61,026 nucleotides of DNA, taken from contig CAZAYL010000003.1 in assembly GCA_964489405.1 (NCBI GenBank), positions 1 through 61,026 on the forward strand, in the 5' to 3' direction. This stretch comes from CAKVOD01 sp964489405. GTDB taxonomy: Bacteria > Bacillota > Clostridia > Christensenellales > UBA1242. The notes beneath the pieces were generated by a model. That model did not search any database and was not told where the DNA came from. It was given only the letters and a program-made list of their open reading frames with translations. Within the stretch, counting starts at the first letter, position 1. Each line of letters opens with the position of its first letter. This document shows positions 12,901 through 18,616 of this stretch, one piece after another. A program made the translations under genes and the position numbers.

Positions 12901-13191
12901 TGGTGGAGTATAAGCAAATGGTGCAAATCTCCTACAGATATTTCATCGGTTTCAAATACAAGTAATAATCAAATTCGTATTAAACGCGGAAGCAGTTTAA
13001 ATACAAGTAATTATGTTGCTACTTGTAAATGTAAATATGCTGTAACTTATAACTTTATTACTGAAGCGTGGACAACTGATTCTAGTGCTAAGAACTTGAA
13101 TTGGGCAAAGGGTTCTAACAATAGTTATGATGCTAAAGTAATAACTATCAACAGCAATTGCACCTTAAAACCTGTTTGGAAAGAAAAATAA
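3964..13191 (+). CDS. Giant (3075 aa) anchored surface protein: eleven unknown modules plus InlB repeats
   Basis: The first ~27 residues form a signal anchor (MRKFF, then a hydrophobic run). Residues ~60-2250 contain eleven diverged copies of a 175-225-residue module. Each is marked by an aromatic-rich strand then a short helix, best seen as (V/I)YV-x3-G-x-KVKFALSDIDK; cores lie near residues 113, 296, 484, 691, 874, 1084, 1257, 1467, 1650, 1827 and 2052. A second strand block, often ending IKYKEYSIESKF-like, follows each core. Four InlB B-repeats occupy ~2485-2812, each ending in YAKW. About 260 more residues with several cysteines and tryptophans end at CTLKPVWKEK. No LPXTG motif or C-terminal helix is visible, so attachment is probably N-terminal. 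The alternating strand pattern recalls LolA/LppX-like folds, which is inference. Start and GAGGG binding site are clear. Confidence 0.8.
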   Translation: MRKFFVYFLTYIVMLMSGVGGVFLFTNHTSPARQVQQADSSAFDKVVSNIMNAKALTAGGEFVIKENGTQFANVTLSVRMDLVDGFTKFNLAGAINIERDGNNLAIDFAYIDSKIYVDLLGAKYQATMDDIGGLIKVVSASLSSVLPEVDIASMLDVNALMLLMQNVTEEKGENEILLKMNTSGGDIVIKTDLEYNIQSVDIPKLVFGEFTIDPNVALETKSALIGLEKPKDESLYAEASKQFVVLTALLNTVQTPFVAKVNILGQESDLIYDKTNASLSSKINGNELKITYYNNCVYANFGTFGIKCDSGDFDTLKEFFSDKIDFEQLTTHTIVATMIEKIKAIDFSRLTLEFLNQIVVDENGGLTFECNDFALNIQSYQSKITKAVVVYKGYTLESEFSYTNVPQVKVPSVKYLSATNVLDLANAMAQTAKSNDVNANIDLVVGEYLLNVNMCYAFNSGNIYLNLSTQIGENDFDITYQNGVAYVSYQGIKIKITEQTIKDLMTEFNLDGKFDNIESIINKMRNINLDTVTLNSIKQMFNINLTKEQKQAILAVAQTALNVLSSTTLGMNSDILSVISGDFDANIELNDGKISNLSIKYKEYSIESKFEYVSFEQKTIEIDEYIDAMQLARVAKNFISSAKDGIFATFVANYEDVSISGQINVISKDIEISAVATYGEYTANIAFVNDVVYVSALGAKVKFALSDIDKVQNLLNTLNVSMPQMPNVSIDANAILGVVNKLFLAYTSDKISANYEDYAVSLNIENNNISGAKLCENGAEILAIDFSTTRNEISVANPCEYLDITELFPLVEPIINTISSNNFSGTAVLKVSLNNQLVEFNIDYKISIVDGEIKANAIVTAYGITIDITYLDNVIYIKAGKLAVNAKISELDKIVEFVENNFGTISSQLSTISAVNITDILGMVTSALSVSDLSFVNTIDVLNNSAFIQIGKIGLTLEFDTAITGVEIEITDLDISEISIDSLNFATSINTSAVVIANSLCEYVDINDILSVANSVIATAKSNAVSGQIDLQLTDGVVPIDGITSKNLHFVINYNYSYNGGNIKFDANTELLGNTLSVVLVDNVVYIAYQDINVYATLESFGKIDLNAEISQQQIIEYVKLAISSISLSYDNDTLIVLGKNLAKLNSAKISITTENSELTNVSLTCDYASINITFALTENYNDVTLKENYIEAENIVELVKNIIDATTQRHVFAEIDLNIGEYSISGLVNYSENNLQAQISTQIFGKNLDVRLLENTIYANFDGMKVKFALSDINKVVELINRALGDTQSKMPNVDINIDKAVITKYLKALRLGYDGNKITTKVSNFDLKDFGLNVSSLDLSKIGIEYTKFASGELNIVVDCKNNTLNGVCVSVNDYANVNVKFENTPCNINQSTSGYFDIIAFLPFVEPFIDGYLSGMFGTMTISAPQIEKVASELVVDYAFNAGAIQLNTTILNQKIGATLKDNIIYLEISGLKYKFGINEIDDIIDLVCREFDITINKTMEDEFSLDNINFGDIGFELLNDKNLQITYKNLTLLLSIEKGFVASVEFDDVAVSLTQKVGAKAITLESADKYLPIFGAIEKASAIYSIISDGKVSFDLDFTYDTIKVTGNASIDYKTVMQTKNISDLKISATLVAFEKSVNIDLQNNVLYVNFDGIKVKFALSDIDTMLEWLESEFNVKIDTNANVDIDFKTLLKSICQSDQNIMNIETSLLSAILTFENNDIQSISVNYDKISAKIAITNNFEIRNIISENYSNVVDLLPVCSKILQVYYTKSIALDAEISAKLLGYDQIFDASISVDYSDKIKIDLVAEFKGLTATIYVRGSTIYVDFANLKIQFVESDLLQIVDFANRNFGANLIAPTESGIEGNMVVDFVNKNFNLGFELPYLGDINTKAKDINLDQIIDTIKKFDFSTFGTFTLNDNKFDMNISTGSISLDLAKILDVVVDFEEVRANASIIATSEAVKIVQINGKDYATVDELLNTIQCVIDTLNTQRYTVSASTQVYNGQTKRFDGSIKASLDISGEQKLFHGVATLNGEQDISVTLDFDGTYIYVNYSGLKLKIHKTNIKEIAGIVMAVFGYDINSLGIFGDVDLGNLNFDNFQNAMPNIDLGDPFAMLKLVQSIKYSNGALTINLDGKKISGNTNAQTMTLNISTANGELSHFDLNNMYTGVTSSEYFNLNIDFVDYAGVPAVSGTYFDISSISQLLKGVINTSELNDYHITATLDIKMTIIGIDIDWNIPIDIQIKLVNKRPVIKAVIGPMPSVEGVNNDVKFIVGDWVDGIYKSKDRYINIYYLDENVYIHRTENVAKTLNRTRLYEKKTMVHYTTFLDNIMYYVQYMTGFTDSIMSAINESMEKAKNRENPIDMGNVLLDYNNDNGNYNLKLNLKEISNDEKLDSIAISIKPSFVESAQKEYVTDLTMQMVMPLADGVNMNLESNDMKLIDIGETLDLSSVYNYANSYTYAEGAEWTASESDWECQKTVSYTMSFETNGGASVANITCAPSSTISLPTYANREVVSGNTKTTYRFDGWYTSETFDDGTKFDSNKMSRQDIKLYAKWTEIARVNMYTINFVTNGGASVSNINQYEGYAINLPTYDDRIEITDTEKTTYRFVGWYTTENFDESTKFELTSMPSESVTLYAKWEVVSNYQKQIINFIDGDQVIRTISGFYGDEITLSSLENKEISTETSYELYEFDGWFKSSAYEIETLFESNLMPNESFDLYAKWNLIVSNQTLTLFDGGSTISTIKANVGETISLPIYQTQVIDNITNHTRITRTFVGWFTTQNFADGTIFTATQMPISGMYLYAKWDEKVETIYSVKITNAGTIVYNEIVLSGTTIAMNTIDGYKDSTLVYSSANFAENTKVENFTISNDSAWYLRNKFTINVYSKYSSSLSATYSQTYELYEGSSVTLPSFSMLSTNWGSYTSEYTFGGYSFNNTAIKAGTVTTPNGNCTYIAIWTETQWCTVTFDVNAWTKPSWWSISKWCKSPTDISSVSNTSNNQIRIKRGSSLNTSNYVATCKCKYAVTYNFITEAWTTDSSAKNLNWAKGSNNSYDAKVITINSNCTLKPVWKEK
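11414..12396 (+). repeat. Four tandem InlB B-repeat coding units
   Basis: Units of roughly 77-80 codons, each with a GW(Y/F) aromatic turn in the second half and a closing YAKW. Units 1 and 2 are most alike (TNGGASV, LPTYxxR, TTYRFxGWYT). Units 3 and 4 are more diverged. This is a protein-level repeat inside the 3075-residue gene; the DNA copies are not identical. Confidence 0.8.
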
Positions 13192-13219
13192 TTTATTATT
13201 AAAGTTAATAATTTCCAAG

Positions 13220-13254
13220 AAAAATAGAAATTGCGAAAGCGGTTTCTATTTTTT
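13220..13254 (+). terminator. Rho-independent terminator of the giant-protein operon
   Basis: A strong hairpin: AAAATAGAAA (13221-13230) pairs with TTTCTATTTT (13243-13252) through two wobble pairs and two G-C pairs to a GAAA tetraloop, and the right arm ends in a T-run. It lies about 30 bases after the stop. Confidence 0.85.
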
Positions 13255-13293
13255 GTTGTTGCGAACACTATTAAAGTTGGACAATGAAACAAA

Positions 13294-13466
13294 ATTTACA
13301 CATTGTTATAAAACAATTGCATTTTGTGAGAAAAATTTGTTATAATAAAACAAGTTTATGGCAAAATGTTTGTTTCAATATTATTTACACATAGCGCACA
13401 ATATAACCAAACTCATTGTGTAAATGTGCATAAATAGTGCAAAATATAATGACATCACGTGTAAAT
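13294..13466 (+). promoter_or_regulatory. SMS operon promoter region with four ATTTACAC/GTGTAAAT sites
   Basis: This gap of just over 300 bases holds a promoter, TTGCAT (13317-13322) and TATAAT (13341-13346) with an 18-base spacer. The octamer occurs four times: ATTTACAC at 13294-13301 and 13383-13390, GTGTAAAT at 13418-13425 and 13459-13466. One copy lies upstream of the promoter and three lie downstream. The middle two form an inverted pair. A second TATAAT is at 13445-13450 without a clear -35. The arrangement suggests repressor or activator control of iron-sulfur assembly; the protein is unknown. Confidence 0.55.
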
Positions 13467-13506
13467 TATTTCAAAAACAATTTTTGCGAACCAAATGGAA
13501 GGGAAA

Positions 13507-14172
13507 ATGTTAAAAATCGAAAATTTATCATATAAAGTCGAAAATCAAGAAATACTAAAAGGTATCGACTTTGAGTTTGAAAAAGGAAAATTTTATGTAA
13601 TTACGGGGCACAACGGGGCTGGCAAGTCCACACTTGCAAAATGTCTTATGGGGCTATATAAAGCGGACGGCAAAATTTTACTAAACGGGCAAGACATAAC
13701 AAACAAGTCAATTGATGAGCGCGCCCACTTAGGAATGGGCTTTGCGTTTCAACAACCAGTTACATTCAAAGGCGTTAGGGTTATTGATATACTAAAAATT
13801 TCGGGTAAAAAATTCCCCGACTTTGAAAACGTATTGCAACGAGTTGGACTTGACCCCGCCGAATATTTGTTTCGTGAACTCAACGCAACTCTTTCAGGTG
13901 GCGAACTCAAACGCATTGAACTCGCAAGTGTCTTACTTCGCGACATATCTGTTGGCATATTCGACGAACCCGAAGCAGGTATTGACCTTTGGAGTTTTAA
14001 CAACCTTAGCAACGTGTTTTCAGAATTTCGCAACAGTGAAAGAACAATGATTGTAATTAGCCACCAAGAAAGAGTTATGAAACTCGCCGATGAAATCATT
14101 TTGATGCAAAATGGCAAGATTGAAAAATTCGGCGCACGCGACGAAATGTTAGGAAAACTAAACACTGATTAA
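13507..14172 (+). CDS. sufC: SufC-type ATPase of a minimal (SMS) iron-sulfur assembly system
   Basis: An ABC ATPase of about 221 residues that powers iron-sulfur cluster assembly on its SufB partner in the cytosol. Visible motifs: Walker A GHNGAGKST, Q-loop region FAFQQPVTFKG, signature LSGGELKRIE, Walker B VGIFDEPEAGID, and the switch histidine in ISHQE. The DEPEAGID form and the following SufB-family gene separate it from transporter ATPases. It is somewhat shorter than classical SufC (~250 residues). ATG at 13495 is possible, but GGAAGGG lies inside that extension just before the ATG at 13507, so 13507 is preferred. There is no sufS, sufU or separate sufD beside it, which fits the two-gene SMS type described in archaea and anaerobic bacteria. 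Confidence 0.9.
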   Translation: MLKIENLSYKVENQEILKGIDFEFEKGKFYVITGHNGAGKSTLAKCLMGLYKADGKILLNGQDITNKSIDERAHLGMGFAFQQPVTFKGVRVIDILKISGKKFPDFENVLQRVGLDPAEYLFRELNATLSGGELKRIELASVLLRDISVGIFDEPEAGIDLWSFNNLSNVFSEFRNSERTMIVISHQERVMKLADEIILMQNGKIEKFGARDEMLGKLNTD

Positions 14173-14246
14173 AAAATTCAGCTTGTAAGCGCACATACAG
14201 CGTATATATATGGCAAGGAATAATTGAATATATAATAAGGAATAAT

Positions 14247-15173
14247 ATGATTAAAGATATTGAAAAAATAAAAACTGAAATTCTGCAAAAAATTGCGGAT
14301 ATCAAAGAGTTCCCGCAGGGCGCACACAACTTGCGTCTTAACGGAAAGGGTGTCGAACGAGTAAATTCGCAAAACATCGAAATCATACCAAAGAAAGATG
14401 GAACAGGTATTGACATCTTTGTTGCGCCCAACACAAAAAATGAATCTGCATACATTCCCGTCATCTTAACCGAGAGCGGACTTCACGACATAGTGTATAA
14501 TGATTTTCATATTGGACAAAACGCCGACGTCGTCATCGTCGCAGGTTGTGGCATTCACAACGACGCCGAATGTGATTCATCGCACAACGGCATACATACG
14601 TTTTACATTGAAAAAGGCGCACGCGTCAAGTACATCGAAAAGCACTATGGGCAAGGTGTTGGACAGAAGAACCTCAGCCCACTCACGCAAGTATATCTTG
14701 ACGAAAACGCAACAATGATTATGGACACTCTACAACTCGAGGGCGTTGACTATGCCGTTCGTACAACAAAAGGCGAACTTAAGGACAAAGCTACGCTTAT
14801 TGTCAATGAAAAGATTTTGACTCAAAACGCGCAATTTGCGTCTTCTGTGTTTGATGTTAAGCTTTTCGGAACAACTGCGTCTACAAAAATAACGTCGCGC
14901 GCCGTTGCAAAAGACGACTCAAAGCAAGAGTTCCACTCCAATGTTACAGGGACGTGTGAGTGCTTTGGGCACGTCGAGTGCGATGCAATTTTGATGAACA
15001 AAGCGCAAATAATCGCGATTCCACAAATTTCTGCACTTTCAAGCGACGCGCAACTTATCCACGAAGCCACAATTGGCAAAATCGCGGGCGCACAACTAGA
15101 AAAATTGCTCACGCTCGGATTAAATGAAAAAGAAGCAGAAAATTTTATCATCAACGGATTCTTGAGTATATAG
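14247..15173 (+). CDS. SufB/SufD-family scaffold, short SMS-type
   Basis: A 308-residue SufB/SufD-family protein, much shorter than classical SufB (~465) or SufD (~420). Residues ~75-300 form the typical beta-helix (SufBD) core, with DVVIVAGCGIHN, GIHTFYIEKGARVKYIEKHYG and FHSNVTG-like strands. The C-terminal part (HEATIGKIAGAQLEKLLTLGLNEKEAE) matches the family end that contacts SufC. Cysteines in GCGIHNDAEC and GTCECFGHVEC are candidate cluster or sulfur-handling residues. It lies 74 bases after sufC and is presumably co-transcribed. Being the only SufB/D gene here, it probably forms a homodimer with two SufC subunits, as in SMS systems; this is inference. The AAGGAA binding site is modest. 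Confidence 0.88.
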   Translation: MIKDIEKIKTEILQKIADIKEFPQGAHNLRLNGKGVERVNSQNIEIIPKKDGTGIDIFVAPNTKNESAYIPVILTESGLHDIVYNDFHIGQNADVVIVAGCGIHNDAECDSSHNGIHTFYIEKGARVKYIEKHYGQGVGQKNLSPLTQVYLDENATMIMDTLQLEGVDYAVRTTKGELKDKATLIVNEKILTQNAQFASSVFDVKLFGTTASTKITSRAVAKDDSKQEFHSNVTGTCECFGHVECDAILMNKAQIIAIPQISALSSDAQLIHEATIGKIAGAQLEKLLTLGLNEKEAENFIINGFLSI

Positions 15174-15256
15174 CATTCATAAATCGCTATATGTTGGTAT
15201 TTACTTCAAATATTCTTTGATTTCTAACGAAAAAACGACAAATTTGCTTTAGCATC

Positions 15257-15284
15257 TTGACAAATTTTAAAATATTGGTATAAT
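15257..15284 (+). promoter_or_regulatory. Consensus sigma-A promoter
   Basis: Perfect TTGACA (15257-15262) and TATAAT (15279-15284) with a 16-base spacer. The coding start at 15304 lies only about 13 bases after the predicted transcript start, just room for the AGAGGGA ribosome binding site. It would drive the three genes to 17051. Confidence 0.8.
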
Positions 15285-15303
15285 ATATCCAAAGAGGGAA
15301 AGA

Positions 15304-16131
15304 ATGGCATTCAATTTTATAGCAAAGCAAGAAGATATTTTCAAAATTTTAATGTCTGAACGCGAAAAAGCGCGCATAAGCACCGAAGCAACTAGAGATT
15401 CATTTGAAGTGTTGGACGAAATAAAGAAGAAAGAAAAAACAATTTTACCAACAACAATAGAAACGCTAGACGAATATTATCGTACCAAAGGCGCAAACAA
15501 ATTGTTGGAATACATTTTAGTTGCCGACGAATTGTACATAATTTGCAACCAATTTTTGTCGTTTGCAACAGTTACGCACGAAGAAATGGAGAAGCTCAAT
15601 AGACAAATAAGCATAAGGTTCAAAATGTATATGGATTATCCGCTTACCCAACGAGAAAAAGACGAGTATATTCCATTTGAAATGCAAGACCTAAACGAAA
15701 TGTTAAGATATATCTATGTTTGGGATATAGACCACGCGCTTATGCCACGAATGCGTTGGATGGACGGAACAAAATTATTTGACAGCAATTTTGGCAAAGA
15801 AGGAGTAATGGAACTTTGCGAAAAAGAAGGGCACGGTGGCTATGTTAGAAGTGTGAGAGAGAAATTCAAAGAAGCAACTAAACAAGCGACTGATTGGATG
15901 AACAATACATTTTTCAAACACTGGGAAATTTTAGCCTACAATATGGAACAACTTAACACAGTAATGGAGTATACACCTATCCACTCGTGCGATTATGACG
16001 ATGGTTCCCGCGCGCCTATCGGTTACCCTGAGGACAAACAATATTATGGAAAATGTTATGGAGAAATGGCAGAAGAATACAGAAATAAAATTAGAAAACA
16101 AAGAAGTCAAGAACAAGGGAGAGAAATGTAA
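15304..16131 (+). CDS. Hypothetical soluble protein, 275 aa
   Basis: Not recognised. The protein is helix-rich, charged and cytosolic, with no signal peptide or membrane segment. It has a Trp/Tyr/Met-rich middle (LRYIYVWDIDHALMPRMRWMDG, about residues 138-160) and a C-terminal region with HSCDYDDGSRAP and YYGKCYGEM, giving a few cysteines and histidines that could bind metal. It starts the operon directly behind a consensus promoter, and its stop overlaps the next start by one base (TAATG), suggesting translational coupling to the DUF1858 protein. That coupling and the cysteines hint at a redox or metal-related role, but the sequence does not show one. Confidence 0.7.
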   Translation: MAFNFIAKQEDIFKILMSEREKARISTEATRDSFEVLDEIKKKEKTILPTTIETLDEYYRTKGANKLLEYILVADELYIICNQFLSFATVTHEEMEKLNRQISIRFKMYMDYPLTQREKDEYIPFEMQDLNEMLRYIYVWDIDHALMPRMRWMDGTKLFDSNFGKEGVMELCEKEGHGGYVRSVREKFKEATKQATDWMNNTFFKHWEILAYNMEQLNTVMEYTPIHSCDYDDGSRAPIGYPEDKQYYGKCYGEMAEEYRNKIRKQRSQEQGREM

Positions 16132-16331
16132 TGGAAATTAAGAAAGATATGCGCATTGCCGATGTTTTGGAAATCGCGCCAGACACAGCCGAAATTTTTA
16201 TGGGTTTTGGAATGCATTGTTTCGCTTGCCCAATGGGTTCAATGGAAACCCTAGAAGAAGCGTCCGCAGTACACGGCATTGACCTAAATGATTTACTCAA
16301 AAAATTAAATGAATCTATCAACAAAAAATAG
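16131..16331 (+). CDS. DUF1858 small redox-disulfide protein
   Basis: A 66-residue protein matching DUF1858, also known as the hybrid-cluster-protein-associated redox disulfide domain. It has the full pattern: an N-terminal MRIADVLEIAPDTAEIF helix, the core GFGMHCFACPMGSMETLEEA with the CxxC pair at about residues 25-28, and a helical end (HGIDLNDLLKKLNE). The domain occurs alone or fused to ScdA/YtfE-like proteins in anaerobes and is thought to act in redox or nitrosative-stress chemistry; its partner is unknown. It overlaps the previous gene by one base and is followed 12 bases later by the third gene of the operon. Confidence 0.9.
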   Translation: MEIKKDMRIADVLEIAPDTAEIFMGFGMHCFACPMGSMETLEEASAVHGIDLNDLLKKLNESINKK

Positions 16332-16343
16332 GAGGATTGAACA

Positions 16344-17051
16344 ATGGCTGAAAATAATGAAGATTTGAAGAAAAAAGAAGAAGCAAATTTTTTTGATGAA
16401 GAAAGAATAATTAATGATAGCGCGCAAAATAAAAACAATAACAGCGACGACAGCGGAGTAGGCGATTCAAATACAAATGAAGCAACGCAAGTTGCGGAAA
16501 AGCAAAATGATGATGGAAATTCACCTGATGTTAAAATTAGCGATGGCGCAGACTCGACAGATGAGAAAGATACAAAAGAAGTGTCGGAATCTGAAAAGTC
16601 GGATGATGCAGTACCAACAGTGGAATCTTATGTTCCAGAACCAGAACCTGAAGAAGAATTATCGGAACCTACAAATGAGTTTGCGGATAATTTTGACGCC
16701 AAAAGCAAAATTAATTTGAATACATACAAGAAAAAAACAAAATCAAAAAAACCAATTAGAAATTTCATTGCCGAAGTGTGCGATATGAAAGGCTACAAGA
16801 AAGCGGACAATGAAAGAAGGAAAAAAGAAGGTAAGCCAGAAATCAAGATGTCAAAAAAACTCGCAGCTGCAAATCTTATTTGGTTGGGAGCAAAAATTAC
16901 TGTTGCTTGTACCGTTTTCGGACCAATTGTGGGGTGTTGGCTTGCTATGCATTACACCAATCACGAATTTGCAACTAGAGTTGAACAAAAAGCAGTAAAT
17001 TTTGGTAAATTCTTTACTTCATTAGAAGGTGGCAAAGGTCCATCTAGATAA
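16344..17051 (+). CDS. Hypothetical acidic protein with a single C-terminal membrane helix
   Basis: This 235-residue protein is not recognised. Residues 1-125 are low-complexity, strongly acidic and probably disordered (runs of D, E, N, S). Residues ~130-170 turn basic (KKKTKSKKP, ERRKKEGKPEIKMSKK). One hydrophobic helix lies at ~175-205 (NLIWLGAKITVACTVFGPIVGCWLAM), followed by ~30 residues ending GGKGPSR. Positive charge before the helix predicts that the long acidic N-terminus faces the cytoplasm. A very good AGGAGG site precedes ATG 16344. It is the last gene of the operon, with a terminator about 150 bases later. Confidence 0.7.
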   Translation: MAENNEDLKKKEEANFFDEERIINDSAQNKNNNSDDSGVGDSNTNEATQVAEKQNDDGNSPDVKISDGADSTDEKDTKEVSESEKSDDAVPTVESYVPEPEPEEELSEPTNEFADNFDAKSKINLNTYKKKTKSKKPIRNFIAEVCDMKGYKKADNERRKKEGKPEIKMSKKLAAANLIWLGAKITVACTVFGPIVGCWLAMHYTNHEFATRVEQKAVNFGKFFTSLEGGKGPSR

Positions 17052-17202
17052 TATATGGAGCAACATATTTTGAATTTTTAAATTACATCACTAAACTAGT
17101 TTTGTAGAATATATAAATTTTGTAGAATATATAAATATTGATTATATTATATAATATTACATAATAATTAAAATAGAAAATAAAATTAAATATCTTAGCA
17201 CG

Positions 17203-17231
17203 GAGTGGTTAGCATACGCTACCACTCTTTT
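17203..17231 (+). terminator. Rho-independent terminator of the DUF1858 operon
   Basis: GAGTGG (17203-17208), a bulged T, TAGC, the loop ATAC, then GCTA and CCACTC (17222-17227), followed by TTTT. The stretch between the stop at 17051 and this hairpin is AT-rich and shows nothing else. Confidence 0.8.
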
Positions 17232-17401
17232 GTATTGAATATTTTTTTCATCAAGTGAAACTCTATAAATAGTAGTAAAATTTACTTTAGCAAATCATTA
17301 TAATTTTTTCTTAAATTTCGTTATTAGCTACTATGAAATTCGCTTTGAGAAATAACAACAAAAAAAAGTTTAAAATTCTTTAAAAAACTTTGTCAAAAGG
17401 G

Positions 17402-17430
17402 TTGACTTTTCTTTATAAATAGAGTATAAT
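17402..17430 (+). promoter_or_regulatory. Main promoter of the ribosomal protein cluster
   Basis: TTGACT (17402-17407) and TATAAT (17425-17430) with an exact 17-base spacer. The predicted transcript start near 17437 coincides with the left arm of the leader's closing helix. The leader is about 210 nucleotides long. Confidence 0.85.
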
Positions 17431-17436
17431 CTAAAC

Positions 17437-17646
17437 ACTGTGAATGGGATGAAGTTGGAAGTTACTACTAAGATGCTAGTCTTAGTGGAGAATTTCGATG
17501 GACAAATGTCTAGCAAAATTTAGGCGACTAATCTATTACATAATTTTTTATTTTTTTTAATTCACAGATAGATACACACGGGCAAGTGTATTAAAAATAA
17601 AAATTTTTCTTTGCCGAAAATAGATTAGGATAGGAGGAAACAATTT
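17437..17646 (+). promoter_or_regulatory. Structured 5' leader of the S10 operon, candidate r-protein autoregulatory RNA
   Basis: The first bases of the transcript, CTGTGAAT (17438-17445), are perfectly complementary to ATTCACAG (17560-17567), closing a ~115-base domain. Inside are a 7-bp hairpin ACTAAGA/TCTTAGT (17467-17486) and a small GAC/GTC hairpin (17501-17510). CTAATCTATT (17528-17537), inside the closed domain, is perfectly complementary to AATAGATTAG (17619-17628), which sits 3 bases before the AGGAGG at 17632. The second pairing crosses the first helix, giving either a pseudoknot or two exclusive folds. A T-rich run (17543-17558) lies between. In other bacteria this operon is controlled by L4 binding its leader; the ligand here is unknown. 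Confidence 0.6.
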
Positions 17647-17955
17647 ATGGCAACTACAAAAATTAGAATTAAGTTGAAATCATATGATCACAACTTGATT
17701 GACAACGCTGCGAATAAAATAGTCGATGCAGCGCAAAGGTCGGGCGCACAAATTTCAGGCCCGATTCCACTTCCAACACAAAAGGAAGTGATTACAATCA
17801 TCAGAGCTCCGTTCAAGTACAAAGACTCACGTGAGCAATTTGAAATCAGAACACACAAACGCTTGATTGATATCTACAGTCCATCAACAAAGGTTGTCGA
17901 TAGTTTGACAAAACTTGACTTGCCAGCCGGTGTCGATATCAAGATAAAGCTCTAA
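17647..17955 (+). CDS. rpsJ: 30S ribosomal protein S10
   Basis: 102 residues, the standard length for S10. It has the N-terminal IRIKLKSYDH strand, the loop ISGPIPLPTQKEV, and the C-terminal half FEIRTHKRLIDIYSP. It assembles in the 30S head and in many bacteria also acts with NusB in antitermination. It is the first gene of the cluster, preceded by a strong AGGAGG site and the structured leader. Confidence 0.98.
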   Translation: MATTKIRIKLKSYDHNLIDNAANKIVDAAQRSGAQISGPIPLPTQKEVITIIRAPFKYKDSREQFEIRTHKRLIDIYSPSTKVVDSLTKLDLPAGVDIKIKL

Positions 17956-17973
17956 TTTAGTAAGGAGAGAATT

Positions 17974-18606
17974 ATGGAAAAAGCAATTTTAGGAAAGAAA
18001 TTGGGTATGACACAGGTTTTCGCAGACAATGGAACTGTAATTCCTGTAACGGTCATTCAAGCGGGCCCGTGTTTTGTTACACAAGTTAAGACTGTCGAAA
18101 CTGACGGCTACAATGCAATCGTTGTTGGCTTTGAAGATAAGAAAGAGAAACTTGTGAATAAACCAGAAATGGGGCTCTTCAAAAAAGCGGAGATCACACC
18201 AAAGAGACACCTACGCGAATTTAGACTTGAAAATGCAAATGAGTACAAAGTTGGTCAAGAAATTAAGTGCGACATCTTTAATGCTGATGAACTTGTTGAC
18301 GCAAGCGCAATTTCGAAAGGACACGGGTTTAGTGGTATGATTAAGAGATGGGGCGCTCATCACCAAAGAAATACTCACGGTGGTAATAAGGTTCATAGAG
18401 CGGTCGGCTCACTCGGCGCAACAACTGCAATTGCAAGAGTTTGCCCAGGACGTCATATGCCGGGGCAATATGGCAATGTAAAAAAGACTGTTTTGAACCT
18501 AACAGTTGTAAAAGTCGACACAGCACGCAATCTTATTTTAGTTAAAGGCGCTGTCCCAGGTGCACGCGGTGCATTAGTAACACTAAAAGACGCTGTAAAG
18601 GCATAA
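17974..18606 (+). CDS. rplC: 50S ribosomal protein L3
   Basis: 210 residues, normal length. It opens with ILGKKLGMTQVF, the hallmark of bacterial L3, and carries the peptidyl-transferase-proximal loop region GFSGMIKRWGAHHQRNTHG and MPGQYGNVKKT. It is one of the first proteins to bind 23S rRNA. It lies 18 bases after rpsJ with an AAGGAGA site. Confidence 0.98.
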   Translation: MEKAILGKKLGMTQVFADNGTVIPVTVIQAGPCFVTQVKTVETDGYNAIVVGFEDKKEKLVNKPEMGLFKKAEITPKRHLREFRLENANEYKVGQEIKCDIFNADELVDASAISKGHGFSGMIKRWGAHHQRNTHGGNKVHRAVGSLGATTAIARVCPGRHMPGQYGNVKKTVLNLTVVKVDTARNLILVKGAVPGARGALVTLKDAVKA

Positions 18607-18616
18607 GGAGAAAACT

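Noticed and set aside
17543..17558. T-rich run in the S10 leader as a terminator
   Set aside because: No GC-rich stem directly precedes it. It may form part of an attenuator, but a simple terminator is not supported.
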